Below, one piece after another: positions 51,310 through 58,877 of a DNA stretch of 64,000 nucleotides. Each line of letters begins with the position of its first letter. The stretch's first letter is position 1. The stretch comes from CAYZXL01 sp964482435 (GTDB lineage: Bacteria > Auribacterota > JABMQX01). Under the pieces are notes generated by a model. That model saw only the letters and a program-made list of their open reading frames with translations, was not told the DNA's origin and searched no databases. The stretch is taken from assembly GCA_964482435.1 (NCBI GenBank), contig CAYZXL010000004.1:110068-174067 (forward strand), given 5' to 3'. Made by a program: the position numbers and the translations under genes.

Positions 51310-51893
51310 GAAAGGCTGCCATTTCACTGGCGGTTCTGCTGTTCAGTCTGGCGCGGTGTGTCCCTGCCCTCTCACTCATGATAAAGAGGGACCTCGACCA
51401 TTCTCAAGTTCCCTCCTCTCCCGACTGGCCCGCCGGTCTGAAAGAGCTTGTGAGCCGCCAAGGGCGAGTCTATGGCAGACACCTTGACGCCCCGACCTTC
51501 GGGCGCGGATATGAGCAGGTGTCCATTTACTTCGCTGGCGACAGCAAGCTTTTCAATGAGTTTGTCGAGGAGTATGCGCGCTTGAAAGGCACGCCGCTTA
51601 CCTTGACTTTCCATGCGGGACGCGGGACAGTCTCTCCCCTGGCTATCGAGAAAAGACGCATCTTCTTCGATTGGCAGGTCAAGATAACGCGTTATCGCCC
51701 TCCTGAGACTTCCGATTCCGCCGAAAAACCCGAGCCGGGCTACACGGTTGGCATCGAGCTGTGGCTCGGCGGAAATGTCGAGCTGGATAACGTGAATGTC
51801 CCGCTTAACGTCGAAGTAAAATCGGATGGCGAAATCGAGAAATTCGTCGCTGGCCACGAAGCGAAACGGAGGGAAGCAACGAGTGCTGAGTAA
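51306..51893 (+). CDS. Secreted single-domain paralogue of the 49273 protein
   Basis: 195 residues: signal peptide (1-22) and one domain homologous to residues 35-180 of the protein at 49273: DWPAGLKELVSRQGRVYGR, FNEFVEEYARLKGTPLTLTF, VELDNVNVPLNVEVKSDGE and a shared HEAKR end. Function not known; perhaps a binding module. Translation is coupled to the previous frame (ATGA, with GGAGGAGA). Confidence 0.75.
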   Translation: MRKAAISLAVLLFSLARCVPALSLMIKRDLDHSQVPSSPDWPAGLKELVSRQGRVYGRHLDAPTFGRGYEQVSIYFAGDSKLFNEFVEEYARLKGTPLTLTFHAGRGTVSPLAIEKRRIFFDWQVKITRYRPPETSDSAEKPEPGYTVGIELWLGGNVELDNVNVPLNVEVKSDGEIEKFVAGHEAKRREATSAE

Positions 51894-51964
51894 TCCGGGG
51901 CATCCCCGCGTCTCAGGACGAACGGGCTGCCCCGGGCGTTGCCTCAAGTCCGAAAGGAGCAGTT

Positions 51965-52504
51965 ATGAACAGAATCGTTAGAAAGGTCATCCTCACGGTC
52001 GGGATTCTGTGCTTTATTTGTCTTGCTGCGCCCGCCTACAAATACTCGGAGTTCACCGACCTCGATTCCCTCATGGAGAAATCGAAGTTCATCGTCTTAG
52101 CGAGGATTGCGACCTTCGGGCAGGACAAGGACGAGAACGGACCTCTCTACCACGACGGGCTTGTCCGCTACGAGGTCATCGTCGTTCACAATGTCCGTGG
52201 GTCACTTCCGCTTGACAGACATCCCGTCATCCTCCAGAGCAGCTTCATCCGAAAATATCACAACTTCTCCCCCGGCGGCATGGCGCTCCTCTTTTTGACG
52301 GACGAGAATTCGATCGGAGGCCAGAGAATTCTCATGAACTGGTCGAATAGCGGTTCCATCATGCCCGCGAGTCCGGACATAGACTTGAGCAAGCTCAAGG
52401 GCCTGTCTGAGAAAGAACAAATCTTGTACATTTTGAAAGATTATGCCAGATTCAAAGAAAGGGAGTTAAAAGAGCTGAAAGCCGACATCGCAAAGATTCA
52501 GTAG
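51965..52504 (+). CDS. Small secreted protein of unknown function
   Basis: 179 residues with a signal peptide (1-24, ending APA). The body (DLDSLMEKSKFIVLARIATFG, RYEVIVVHNVRGSL, MALLFLTDE) has the beta pattern of the OB-like proteins found exported in Planctomycetes and relatives; the C-terminus is a charged helix (YARFKERELKELKADIAKI). AAAGGAGC precedes the ATG. No known family. Confidence 0.75.
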   Translation: MNRIVRKVILTVGILCFICLAAPAYKYSEFTDLDSLMEKSKFIVLARIATFGQDKDENGPLYHDGLVRYEVIVVHNVRGSLPLDRHPVILQSSFIRKYHNFSPGGMALLFLTDENSIGGQRILMNWSNSGSIMPASPDIDLSKLKGLSEKEQILYILKDYARFKERELKELKADIAKIQ

Positions 52505-52552
52505 CCGGCGGTCGCGGCGACGTGGTATTCCCGCACAACTGGCCCTTCGCAC

Positions 52553-55318
52553 ATGCGCGACAAAAGGAGCGCTAAAACCTGTTCCGTTTCCCCGGCGTCC
52601 TTCCCGCCCTTTCCCATCATCCTTCTTGTTATCCTTCTCGCAGCGTACGCCTCTCGCGCGGCATCCGAATCGGCGCCGGACATCGTGATCCCTGTGCCGG
52701 AAGCGCCCGATGTTTCCCGTGCAGAAAATCTTATCGAGAACGGCGACTTTGAGGACGGGAAAGAAGTCCCTCTCAAGGGCTGGGATGCTTACGAAGCAGG
52801 GTATTCGGTCAGGGAAGGGGAAGGGCGTAGCGGAAGTCGCTGCGTGACGTGTGAGGGTGCATCCCCCGCCGAAAGGCGAGGCGCCGTGGCGCGGCTGACT
52901 CTCGACCAGAAAAGACCCGTCCCCGTTTACGTCGAGGGATGGAGCAAGGCGGAGAACGTCTCCGGCGCCCCCGACGCCGACTATTCAATCTACGTGGACT
53001 GCATCTACGACGACGGCACGCCTCTCTGGGGAACTAACGCTCCCTTCTCCACCGGAACTCACGACTGGCAGAAGGTCTCCTTTTTCGTCACACCCGCTAA
53101 GCCTATCAAGAGCCTTTCTCTGAACCTTCTGTTTCGTTCCCATTCCGGCAAAGTCTGGTTCGACGATGTCGGGCTGGCACAGTTGGCATCCCGGGCGGGC
53201 ACCAGCTTCGATGGCGTGCCGACCCTCGAGCCTGACAGGGCGCCTTCCCCGCCCCCCGTCGAGGCGATAGTCATGTCCGCGGACGGTTTGGAAATCGGCT
53301 TCGATAGGTCCGGCAGCACCGTCGCCCTCTGCGAAGTCAGTAGCCGTTTCATGAAATTCGCCGGCACCCCCGCCGGTTTCTTTGTCCGGGATGCCGCGGA
53401 GCAGTCTGCTTTCTTCTCCTTTCGTGGCGAGGTCAAATCAGAAGGACCGACTCGCGCCATCCTCTCTGCCAGGGCCGAATCCCTTTCTCTGCGCCTCGAC
53501 GCAAGAATCCAGGCGCAGACGAATTTCATTGAAATCACCGGAAACCTGAGCGACCTGACCAGCAATGACCGCTCGGTTTCTCTCTGCTTCGCCTTGCCGG
53601 TGGGAGGTGCTCGCTGGACATGGTGGGACGCCGCCACTTCTCCCGGAGACACGACGAAAGGAGGAGACTTCCGAAACGTCGCCCCCGTCGGTGCAGGGTC
53701 GAATGGGACGATGTCCCGGTATCCTCTTTCCGCTCTCTGCGACACTGAGAATCGTCTCGGCCTTTCCCTCGCTGTCCCGATGCACGAGCCGCGTCTCCAC
53801 CGCATCGCTTACGATGCCGACCGGGGCATTCTCTACATCGTTTACGATTTCGGTCTTTGTCCCGCCGTGGAAGCCTTTCCTGGCAAAGCGTCGTTCTCGT
53901 TCATCATCTACAGCTTCGACCCGACATGGGGCTTTCGGGCTGCGCTGCAAAAGTACTACGACATCTATCCTCAGTTTTTCACGAAGAGGCTCGATAAGGA
54001 AGGCCTCTGGATGGCGTTTCATCGCATATCGAGCGTCCAGAACTTCGAGGACTTCGGCTTCGCCTTCAAGGAGGGGACCGACGAGACGAAATTCGACGAC
54101 GACCACGGCATTTTAACTTTCCGCTACACTGAGCCGCAGAGCTACTGGCAGAGGATGCCGAAGGGAGTTGAGCGAACCTACGACGGCTGCGTTGATTCTC
54201 TCAAGAGGACTGCTGCCGCCGGAAACCGCAACGCCCTCGCCGCCGTTTCCTCGGGCATATACGACGGCGACGGGAAATATCGTCTCACCGTCGAGAACGC
54301 CCCCTGGTGCGATGGCTGTGTCTTCGCCCTCAACCCATCTCCTTCGCTTCGCGAAGAGGTTACCAAAGCCACGGTGAACTGCGACATCGCCGATGCCGAT
54401 CGCCGCTATGCCGACACATCCAGAGGAATCCTCGACGGAGAATACCTCGATTCGCTCGAAGGATGGAGCGACCTGTGCAATTTCCGTCGGGAGCATTTCG
54501 TCTCCGCGAAAATCCCCCTGACATTCGACACGACGACCAAGAAACCCTGCATCCTCAACGTCTTCTCTATCTACGAGTTCGCAAGGTGGATTTCTGACGA
54601 CGTCCACAGGCGAGACAAGCTGATGATGGCCAACGCCGTCCCGCTCCGGTTCGGCTTCTTCTGCCACCTCTTCGACACGTGCGGAATCGAGATAAACTGG
54701 AAACGTGGCGGGAGGTTCTCGCCCGACGACGAATGGCTCATGAACTACCGGCGGGCGATGATGTTTCAGAAGCCGTACCTTTTTCTGATGAACACAAGTT
54801 TCGGTACGTGGACGTATTCCGATACGGAGAAGTACATGCGCCGGTGCATGTTCTACGCATTCTATCCGAGCTTCTTCAGCGCGGACGCCTCATCAAATCA
54901 TTACTTTTCCCAGCCCGCTCTCTACAACCGCGACCGACCTCTGTTCAAGAAGTACGTCCCCATCATCCGCGCCCTCGGAAAAGCCGGCTGGCAGCCAATA
55001 ACCCATGCGAGGACATCCGACGATGAGACCAGGCTCGAGCGGTACGGGGTAGGAAAGGATGGCACTGTTTACTTCACGGTTCTGAACGCCTCGGGCGAGA
55101 CGAAGACCGTCGAGGTGGAAGTTGACCTTGCTGCGCTTGGGTTGGCAGGCAGAGCACTCTCCGCCGAGGGCCTCAGCTCCGACAGGCGCGTGCAGCTTGT
55201 GAGGAAGGGCAACATCGCCCTCATCACGCTTGAGCTTTCTCCCGGCGACAGCGAAGTCGTCCGCTTGAGTCAGCGAGCTGATACCTCCAGCGTTGCCTTT
55301 TTCAGGCAAAACGTATAA
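52553..55318 (+). CDS. Secreted glycoside-hydrolase-like protein with CBM-type N-terminal domain
   Basis: 921 residues: N-terminal signal peptide (about 1-38), a jelly-roll carbohydrate-binding module (about 55-215; NLIENGDFEDGKEVPLKGWDAY, WFDDVGLAQL), a beta-sandwich (230-400), and a long alpha/beta region (about 400-840) with a TIM-barrel-like rhythm and acidic clusters (DGEYLDSLEGW, CGIEINWKRGG). A C-terminal beta-sandwich follows. A retaining glycosidase is plausible, but I cannot assign a CAZy family or catalytic pair. The 3' end overlaps the opposite-strand DUF4185 gene by 49 bases. Confidence 0.75.
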   Translation: MRDKRSAKTCSVSPASFPPFPIILLVILLAAYASRAASESAPDIVIPVPEAPDVSRAENLIENGDFEDGKEVPLKGWDAYEAGYSVREGEGRSGSRCVTCEGASPAERRGAVARLTLDQKRPVPVYVEGWSKAENVSGAPDADYSIYVDCIYDDGTPLWGTNAPFSTGTHDWQKVSFFVTPAKPIKSLSLNLLFRSHSGKVWFDDVGLAQLASRAGTSFDGVPTLEPDRAPSPPPVEAIVMSADGLEIGFDRSGSTVALCEVSSRFMKFAGTPAGFFVRDAAEQSAFFSFRGEVKSEGPTRAILSARAESLSLRLDARIQAQTNFIEITGNLSDLTSNDRSVSLCFALPVGGARWTWWDAATSPGDTTKGGDFRNVAPVGAGSNGTMSRYPLSALCDTENRLGLSLAVPMHEPRLHRIAYDADRGILYIVYDFGLCPAVEAFPGKASFSFIIYSFDPTWGFRAALQKYYDIYPQFFTKRLDKEGLWMAFHRISSVQNFEDFGFAFKEGTDETKFDDDHGILTFRYTEPQSYWQRMPKGVERTYDGCVDSLKRTAAAGNRNALAAVSSGIYDGDGKYRLTVENAPWCDGCVFALNPSPSLREEVTKATVNCDIADADRRYADTSRGILDGEYLDSLEGWSDLCNFRREHFVSAKIPLTFDTTTKKPCILNVFSIYEFARWISDDVHRRDKLMMANAVPLRFGFFCHLFDTCGIEINWKRGGRFSPDDEWLMNYRRAMMFQKPYLFLMNTSFGTWTYSDTEKYMRRCMFYAFYPSFFSADASSNHYFSQPALYNRDRPLFKKYVPIIRALGKAGWQPITHARTSDDETRLERYGVGKDGTVYFTVLNASGETKTVEVEVDLAALGLAGRALSAEGLSSDRRVQLVRKGNIALITLELSPGDSEVVRLSQRADTSSVAFFRQNV

Positions 55319-56340
55319 AGCCCACCGTCGAGGCCCGAATAGAGCAGCCACATCGTCTTGCCGTCCTTGCTCATCCACTTTGTCGGAAATTTGTGGTGGT
55401 AGGTTCGGCTGCCCTTTGACCAGTCGTCGTCATAATAGACCGTCGTCCAGGGCCCCCACGGTTCCGGCGCATCGAAAACCCCTAAGGCGGCAGTGTGCGT
55501 CGCTTTCTTTCCCGGGGGAAAGTGGGACGCTGTCAGAATGTATCGCCGCAGGCCGGAATTGTACGTGATTGCTATCCGCTGAGTCCCGTTCGGGTCGGTG
55601 AAAATCGGTTTTCGCCTTGCGATGTCCGGCGACCACGTCGGATTCCCGCTTAGGTTGAACCCGGCAAAGAACTCGTAACGGCTTCTGTCCGGAGTTTTAT
55701 CCCTCGGCACTCTCGCCATCACAATGTCCGGCGAATACTCGTAGGCGCTATCGTTCCCCTGCGAGACGACGTAAACGTAATTGTCCCGTGCACCCTCGTA
55801 ATTCTTCCCGAACTGGACGAACTCCGGACAGCCGAAAGTATCGGTGAAATGCCAATCGGCCCACGTCCAGTTCTCGCCGCGATTGGCTGACCACGCGAGG
55901 CGCGAATTCGTGTGGTCGTCGGAACCCGGAGGCTTGTAGTTCCTCACGAACATGTAAAGAGTCCCGTCCACCACCAGCAGCCCGCTTGCCTTGATTCCCT
56001 TTGGCCCGCCGCCCTCCGGCGTATCAACGTCGCTCACGAAATCGTCGCCGCGATGGTTCGGAGGGTCTCCGAGAATTCTGGCAAAGCCAAGCGACAGCTC
56101 GGGGTCTCGGTTGCCGAACCCCGCCCCGTCTCCGTAAGCCGTAATCTGGAGGTCGTCATCAACCCAGGTGATGGGCCAGTTATCGCCCGCGCGGTTCGTC
56201 AACTTGAGCACACCTTCGTCCCACGTGAGCCGCGTGATGACCGTGCTCGGCGGATAAGGAGGGGTCGAGGCTGCCAATCCACCCTCGTACAAAGCAAGCC
56301 ACAGCCACACGCTGAGCAAAACCTTACCCCATTTGCCCAT
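55270..56340 (-). CDS. Secreted DUF4185-like glycosidase-fold protein
   Basis: 356 residues: signal peptide (1-24), then a five-bladed-propeller-like region with TVITRLTWDE, DNWPITWVDDDLQITAYGDG, ASGLLVVDGTLYMFVRN, SANRGENW and TYHHKFPTKWMSKDGKTMWLLYSGLD, which fit the DUF4185 family (predicted sialidase/arabinanase-like). Convergent with the glycosidase-like gene, overlapping its last 49 bases. The start codon sits directly next to a CTCTGCG-type repeat (complement CGCAGAGAGCGCAGAG), from which its ribosome site derives. Confidence 0.8.
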   Translation of the reverse strand: MGKWGKVLLSVWLWLALYEGGLAASTPPYPPSTVITRLTWDEGVLKLTNRAGDNWPITWVDDDLQITAYGDGAGFGNRDPELSLGFARILGDPPNHRGDDFVSDVDTPEGGGPKGIKASGLLVVDGTLYMFVRNYKPPGSDDHTNSRLAWSANRGENWTWADWHFTDTFGCPEFVQFGKNYEGARDNYVYVVSQGNDSAYEYSPDIVMARVPRDKTPDRSRYEFFAGFNLSGNPTWSPDIARRKPIFTDPNGTQRIAITYNSGLRRYILTASHFPPGKKATHTAALGVFDAPEPWGPWTTVYYDDDWSKGSRTYHHKFPTKWMSKDGKTMWLLYSGLDGGLYTFCLKKATLEVSAR

Positions 56341-56370
56341 CTCTGCGCTCTCTGCGGTTGGTCCGGTTTC

Positions 56371-57609
56371 TCAGAGAGGCCGGAGGGCGATGCTGCGGAC
56401 GATAATCTTCATGTTCTTGAATTCTTCCCCGGGGTGGACCTGGAAGCCTATCTTGCCCTGGTCGGTCGTCGTGTCGCGCACGTCCGCGACTTTCTTGCCG
56501 TTGAACTCGATGACGATGTGGTCTCCCTTCGCGCGGATGAGAAAGCTGTTCCATCCCTCCTTGTTGACGAGCTTCTCGTCGGTGTTCATGGCGAGAAACA
56601 TCTTGCCGGGGCAATAAAGCGTCCCCGTCCAGCAAACGGGATTCTTCCATTCAAGAATGTCCGCCTGGTAGGCCTTATTCGGGTTCTGGTAGCGGAACCA
56701 AACCCCCGAATTCGCCGGCCAGACAACCTTGAAAGCAACCTTCAACTCGAAATCGGAGAAGCTTTTCTCGGTGAGGAGCTCCCCGACGCCGCCGTTCTCG
56801 CTCTGCTGTCCGACGAGCATTCCATCCTCGACAGTCCATTTCGCATTTCCGACCTTCTCCCAGCCGGTCAAGTCCTTTCCATTGAACAGAGGAACGAAAA
56901 GCCTCTCACCGGCTGCTTTCTCCTCAGCCTCGGGTCTCGCGGCAGCCCAGCGAATTGCCTGCACCACAATCTGCCGGTAGGCGGGACTGCTGTAAGTGTT
57001 GTTGTCGTGCCCGAGCTGGATGTACGCGACTCGCGATTTGCCGTAGGTTTTCGTCCAGGCAATCTTGGGGCCGTTTGCGGGGTTGTCAGTCTTCAGAAAA
57101 ACGTCCGCCTCCGGGTCCACGCGAAATCCATTGTAAGTCTCGTCAAGGACCGCGAAATCCTCTACCCCGCGAGTGATGGGATGCTCCTTGTTCACCTTGA
57201 CGTTCATCCGCTGCCCGTCCGCGGCTTTGCTCGCGGGATACTTCACCCCGTCCTCCACTCTCTCCTTGAGATAGAACTTCCCTCCGATGATTTTGAAGAA
57301 CTCCGGCCATTCCTGATAGGAAGCTATGGAGTGGTGAAGGGCGACGAGTCCCTTACCTTCCTTTAGCAGCTTGACAAACGCCTCTTTTTGCGGCTCCGTT
57401 ATGTCCTGCCACATGTCGTACAGGACAATCACGTCGTATTTCGCGGCCTCCCCGCTTTCGAGCATCTTGTTGGCTTCGGGCTGCACGACCTCTTTGAACT
57501 GGATGTCAGCGTAGCCCTGGAAAAGCTTGAAGAATGCATCGTGCTCAAAATCGTGTCCTCCTGTCACCACGAGAACCAGAATCGCCACTTTTGACAGTAC
57601 TGTTGCCAT
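56371..57609 (-). CDS. ThuA-domain plus DUF1080 (3-keto-disaccharide hydrolase) protein
   Basis: 412 residues. Residues 5-235 are a ThuA/GATase1-like domain (VAILVLVVTGGHDFEHDAFF, VIVLYDMWQDIT, GKGLVALHHSIAS, HPITRGVEDFAVLDETYNG). Residues 240-412 are a DUF1080 jelly-roll (FVPLFNGKDLTGWEKVGNAKW, NSGVWFRYQNP). This combination is typical of Planctomycetes and Verrucomicrobia sugar-catabolic loci, including 3-keto-glycoside hydrolysis. No signal peptide is obvious. GAAGAGGTGA precedes the ATG. It is upstream of the DUF4185 gene, 30 bases apart. Confidence 0.92.
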   Translation of the reverse strand: MATVLSKVAILVLVVTGGHDFEHDAFFKLFQGYADIQFKEVVQPEANKMLESGEAAKYDVIVLYDMWQDITEPQKEAFVKLLKEGKGLVALHHSIASYQEWPEFFKIIGGKFYLKERVEDGVKYPASKAADGQRMNVKVNKEHPITRGVEDFAVLDETYNGFRVDPEADVFLKTDNPANGPKIAWTKTYGKSRVAYIQLGHDNNTYSSPAYRQIVVQAIRWAAARPEAEEKAAGERLFVPLFNGKDLTGWEKVGNAKWTVEDGMLVGQQSENGGVGELLTEKSFSDFELKVAFKVVWPANSGVWFRYQNPNKAYQADILEWKNPVCWTGTLYCPGKMFLAMNTDEKLVNKEGWNSFLIRAKGDHIVIEFNGKKVADVRDTTTDQGKIGFQVHPGEEFKNMKIIVRSIALRPL

Positions 57610-57790
57610 AGTTCACCTCTTCCTTTCGTCAATTCTTTCGCTTCCGAAAAACCACTACGGAGAAGGGGTTAAACGAAAAAACGCCTCTCCTTATCATCGG
57701 GCGTCGTAAAACTCGCAAATCGAAACTCAATCTCCCGTCCTTCAACAAGCCCCCTGCACTCGACCCCGCGTGCCTCTTGCCGTCGGCGCA

Positions 57791-58447
57791 TCACTCGTGG
57801 CCGAACGACGGCACCCCAGCGACATCCTCGTCTCCGAGTTGGACGTTCCAGTACGTAACGTCAATGAAATGCTTCCAGGCGTCGTGCGGGATTCTCTCGA
57901 GGTGGAAATCGAGGTATGGCCGCCACAGGGGCGTCTTGGGCTGGCGAATGAGAGACATCCCCGCCTGCTTGGGCGTCTGCCCGGCCTTTTTTGTGTTGCA
58001 CTCTTTGCAGCTACAGACGAGGTTCTCCCAGGTTGTCTTTCCGCCAAGCTGCCGGGGAATCACGTGGTCGAGGTTCAGCTCCCTCTTATCCACAGTCTTC
58101 CCGCAATACTGGCAGGTGTTCTTGTCCCTCGTGAAGATGTTCTGGCGGGTGAGCTTGACCTCTTTGTGCGGAGTTTTCGCATAAAACACGAGCAGAACAA
58201 TCGGCGGAACCGCAATCCGATAATTGATGCCGTGAACGAATTTCAGCTTTCCGTCGCCGCTTCGGGAGAAATCGCGCCAGTCGCTGAAAGGGAATGTCCG
58301 GAACGCCCCGTTTTCCTGAAGGACCGCATGGGCGTGCCCCTGGCAGAGCATACAGATAGCCCGCCGTGCCGTGCAGATGTTCACCGCCTGCCACAGCCGG
58401 TTCAATACAAGCACATTTTCGTTGAGAGCACTGAAACTGCCCACCAT
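57791..58447 (-). CDS. HNH endonuclease
   Basis: 218 residues. The HNH core CQYCGK ... LNLDHVIPRQLGGKTTWENLVCSCKECNTKK (about 113-155) has the two zinc CxxC pairs and the HNH catalytic residues. The N-terminal half (VLVLNRLWQAVNICTARRAICML) and flanking pattern match a solitary HNH family common in planctomycetes and cyanobacteria whose biological role is unknown; it is not a homing nuclease of an intron here. It stands alone, no phage or restriction genes nearby. Confidence 0.92.
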   Translation of the reverse strand: MVGSFSALNENVLVLNRLWQAVNICTARRAICMLCQGHAHAVLQENGAFRTFPFSDWRDFSRSGDGKLKFVHGINYRIAVPPIVLLVFYAKTPHKEVKLTRQNIFTRDKNTCQYCGKTVDKRELNLDHVIPRQLGGKTTWENLVCSCKECNTKKAGQTPKQAGMSLIRQPKTPLWRPYLDFHLERIPHDAWKHFIDVTYWNVQLGDEDVAGVPSFGHE

Positions 58448-58559
58448 GTCTCTATTCTCGCCGCCTTAACGGGCTTGGGTCAGCGCCTTTTCGGTCTGCC
58501 AGATCACTCTTTACAACTTATCTGAGACATGTGGTCCTGTCAACCCGATTTTTGCAGGC

Positions 58560-58790
58560 TGTGTTTCCGGGGCGATAGGTGTCGTCTAAAACCCTCACGA
58601 CATCGGCGAGCGGATTATGCCGCCCCTTCGGGGCTGATCCCGCCTTCGGAGGAGTGTCCGAAAGCCCTGTAAGGGCGTCATAGTGTAGCGCCCAGGGCGA
58701 AGCCCTGGGGGAGGCGATCGGAGAAAGGGCTACAGCCCTGAAGGGGCGAAATATGGGCCGCTTGCCCCGAAAAGGCAGCCACAACCAAAT
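58560..58790. repeat. Palindromic repeat block upstream of the P-type ATPase
   Basis: CGCCCCTTCGGGGC near 58622, TCCCGCCTTCGGAGGAG, CCCTGTAAGGGC near 58666, GCCCAGGGCGAAGCCCTGGG near 58690, AGGGCTACAGCCCTGAAGGGGCG near 58730. This motif order resembles repeats commonly seen in planctomycete-like and Chlorobi-like genomes. The 430-base gap 58448-58877 holds no gene. Confidence 0.7.
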
Positions 58791-58877
58791 ACACTGCCCT
58801 TTGGCGAAGTCGGTTTGAGTTGTGGTAACATGGGTTTGTTCTGACGACCACTTTCATCCCCGAAGCCCGAGAGACCT

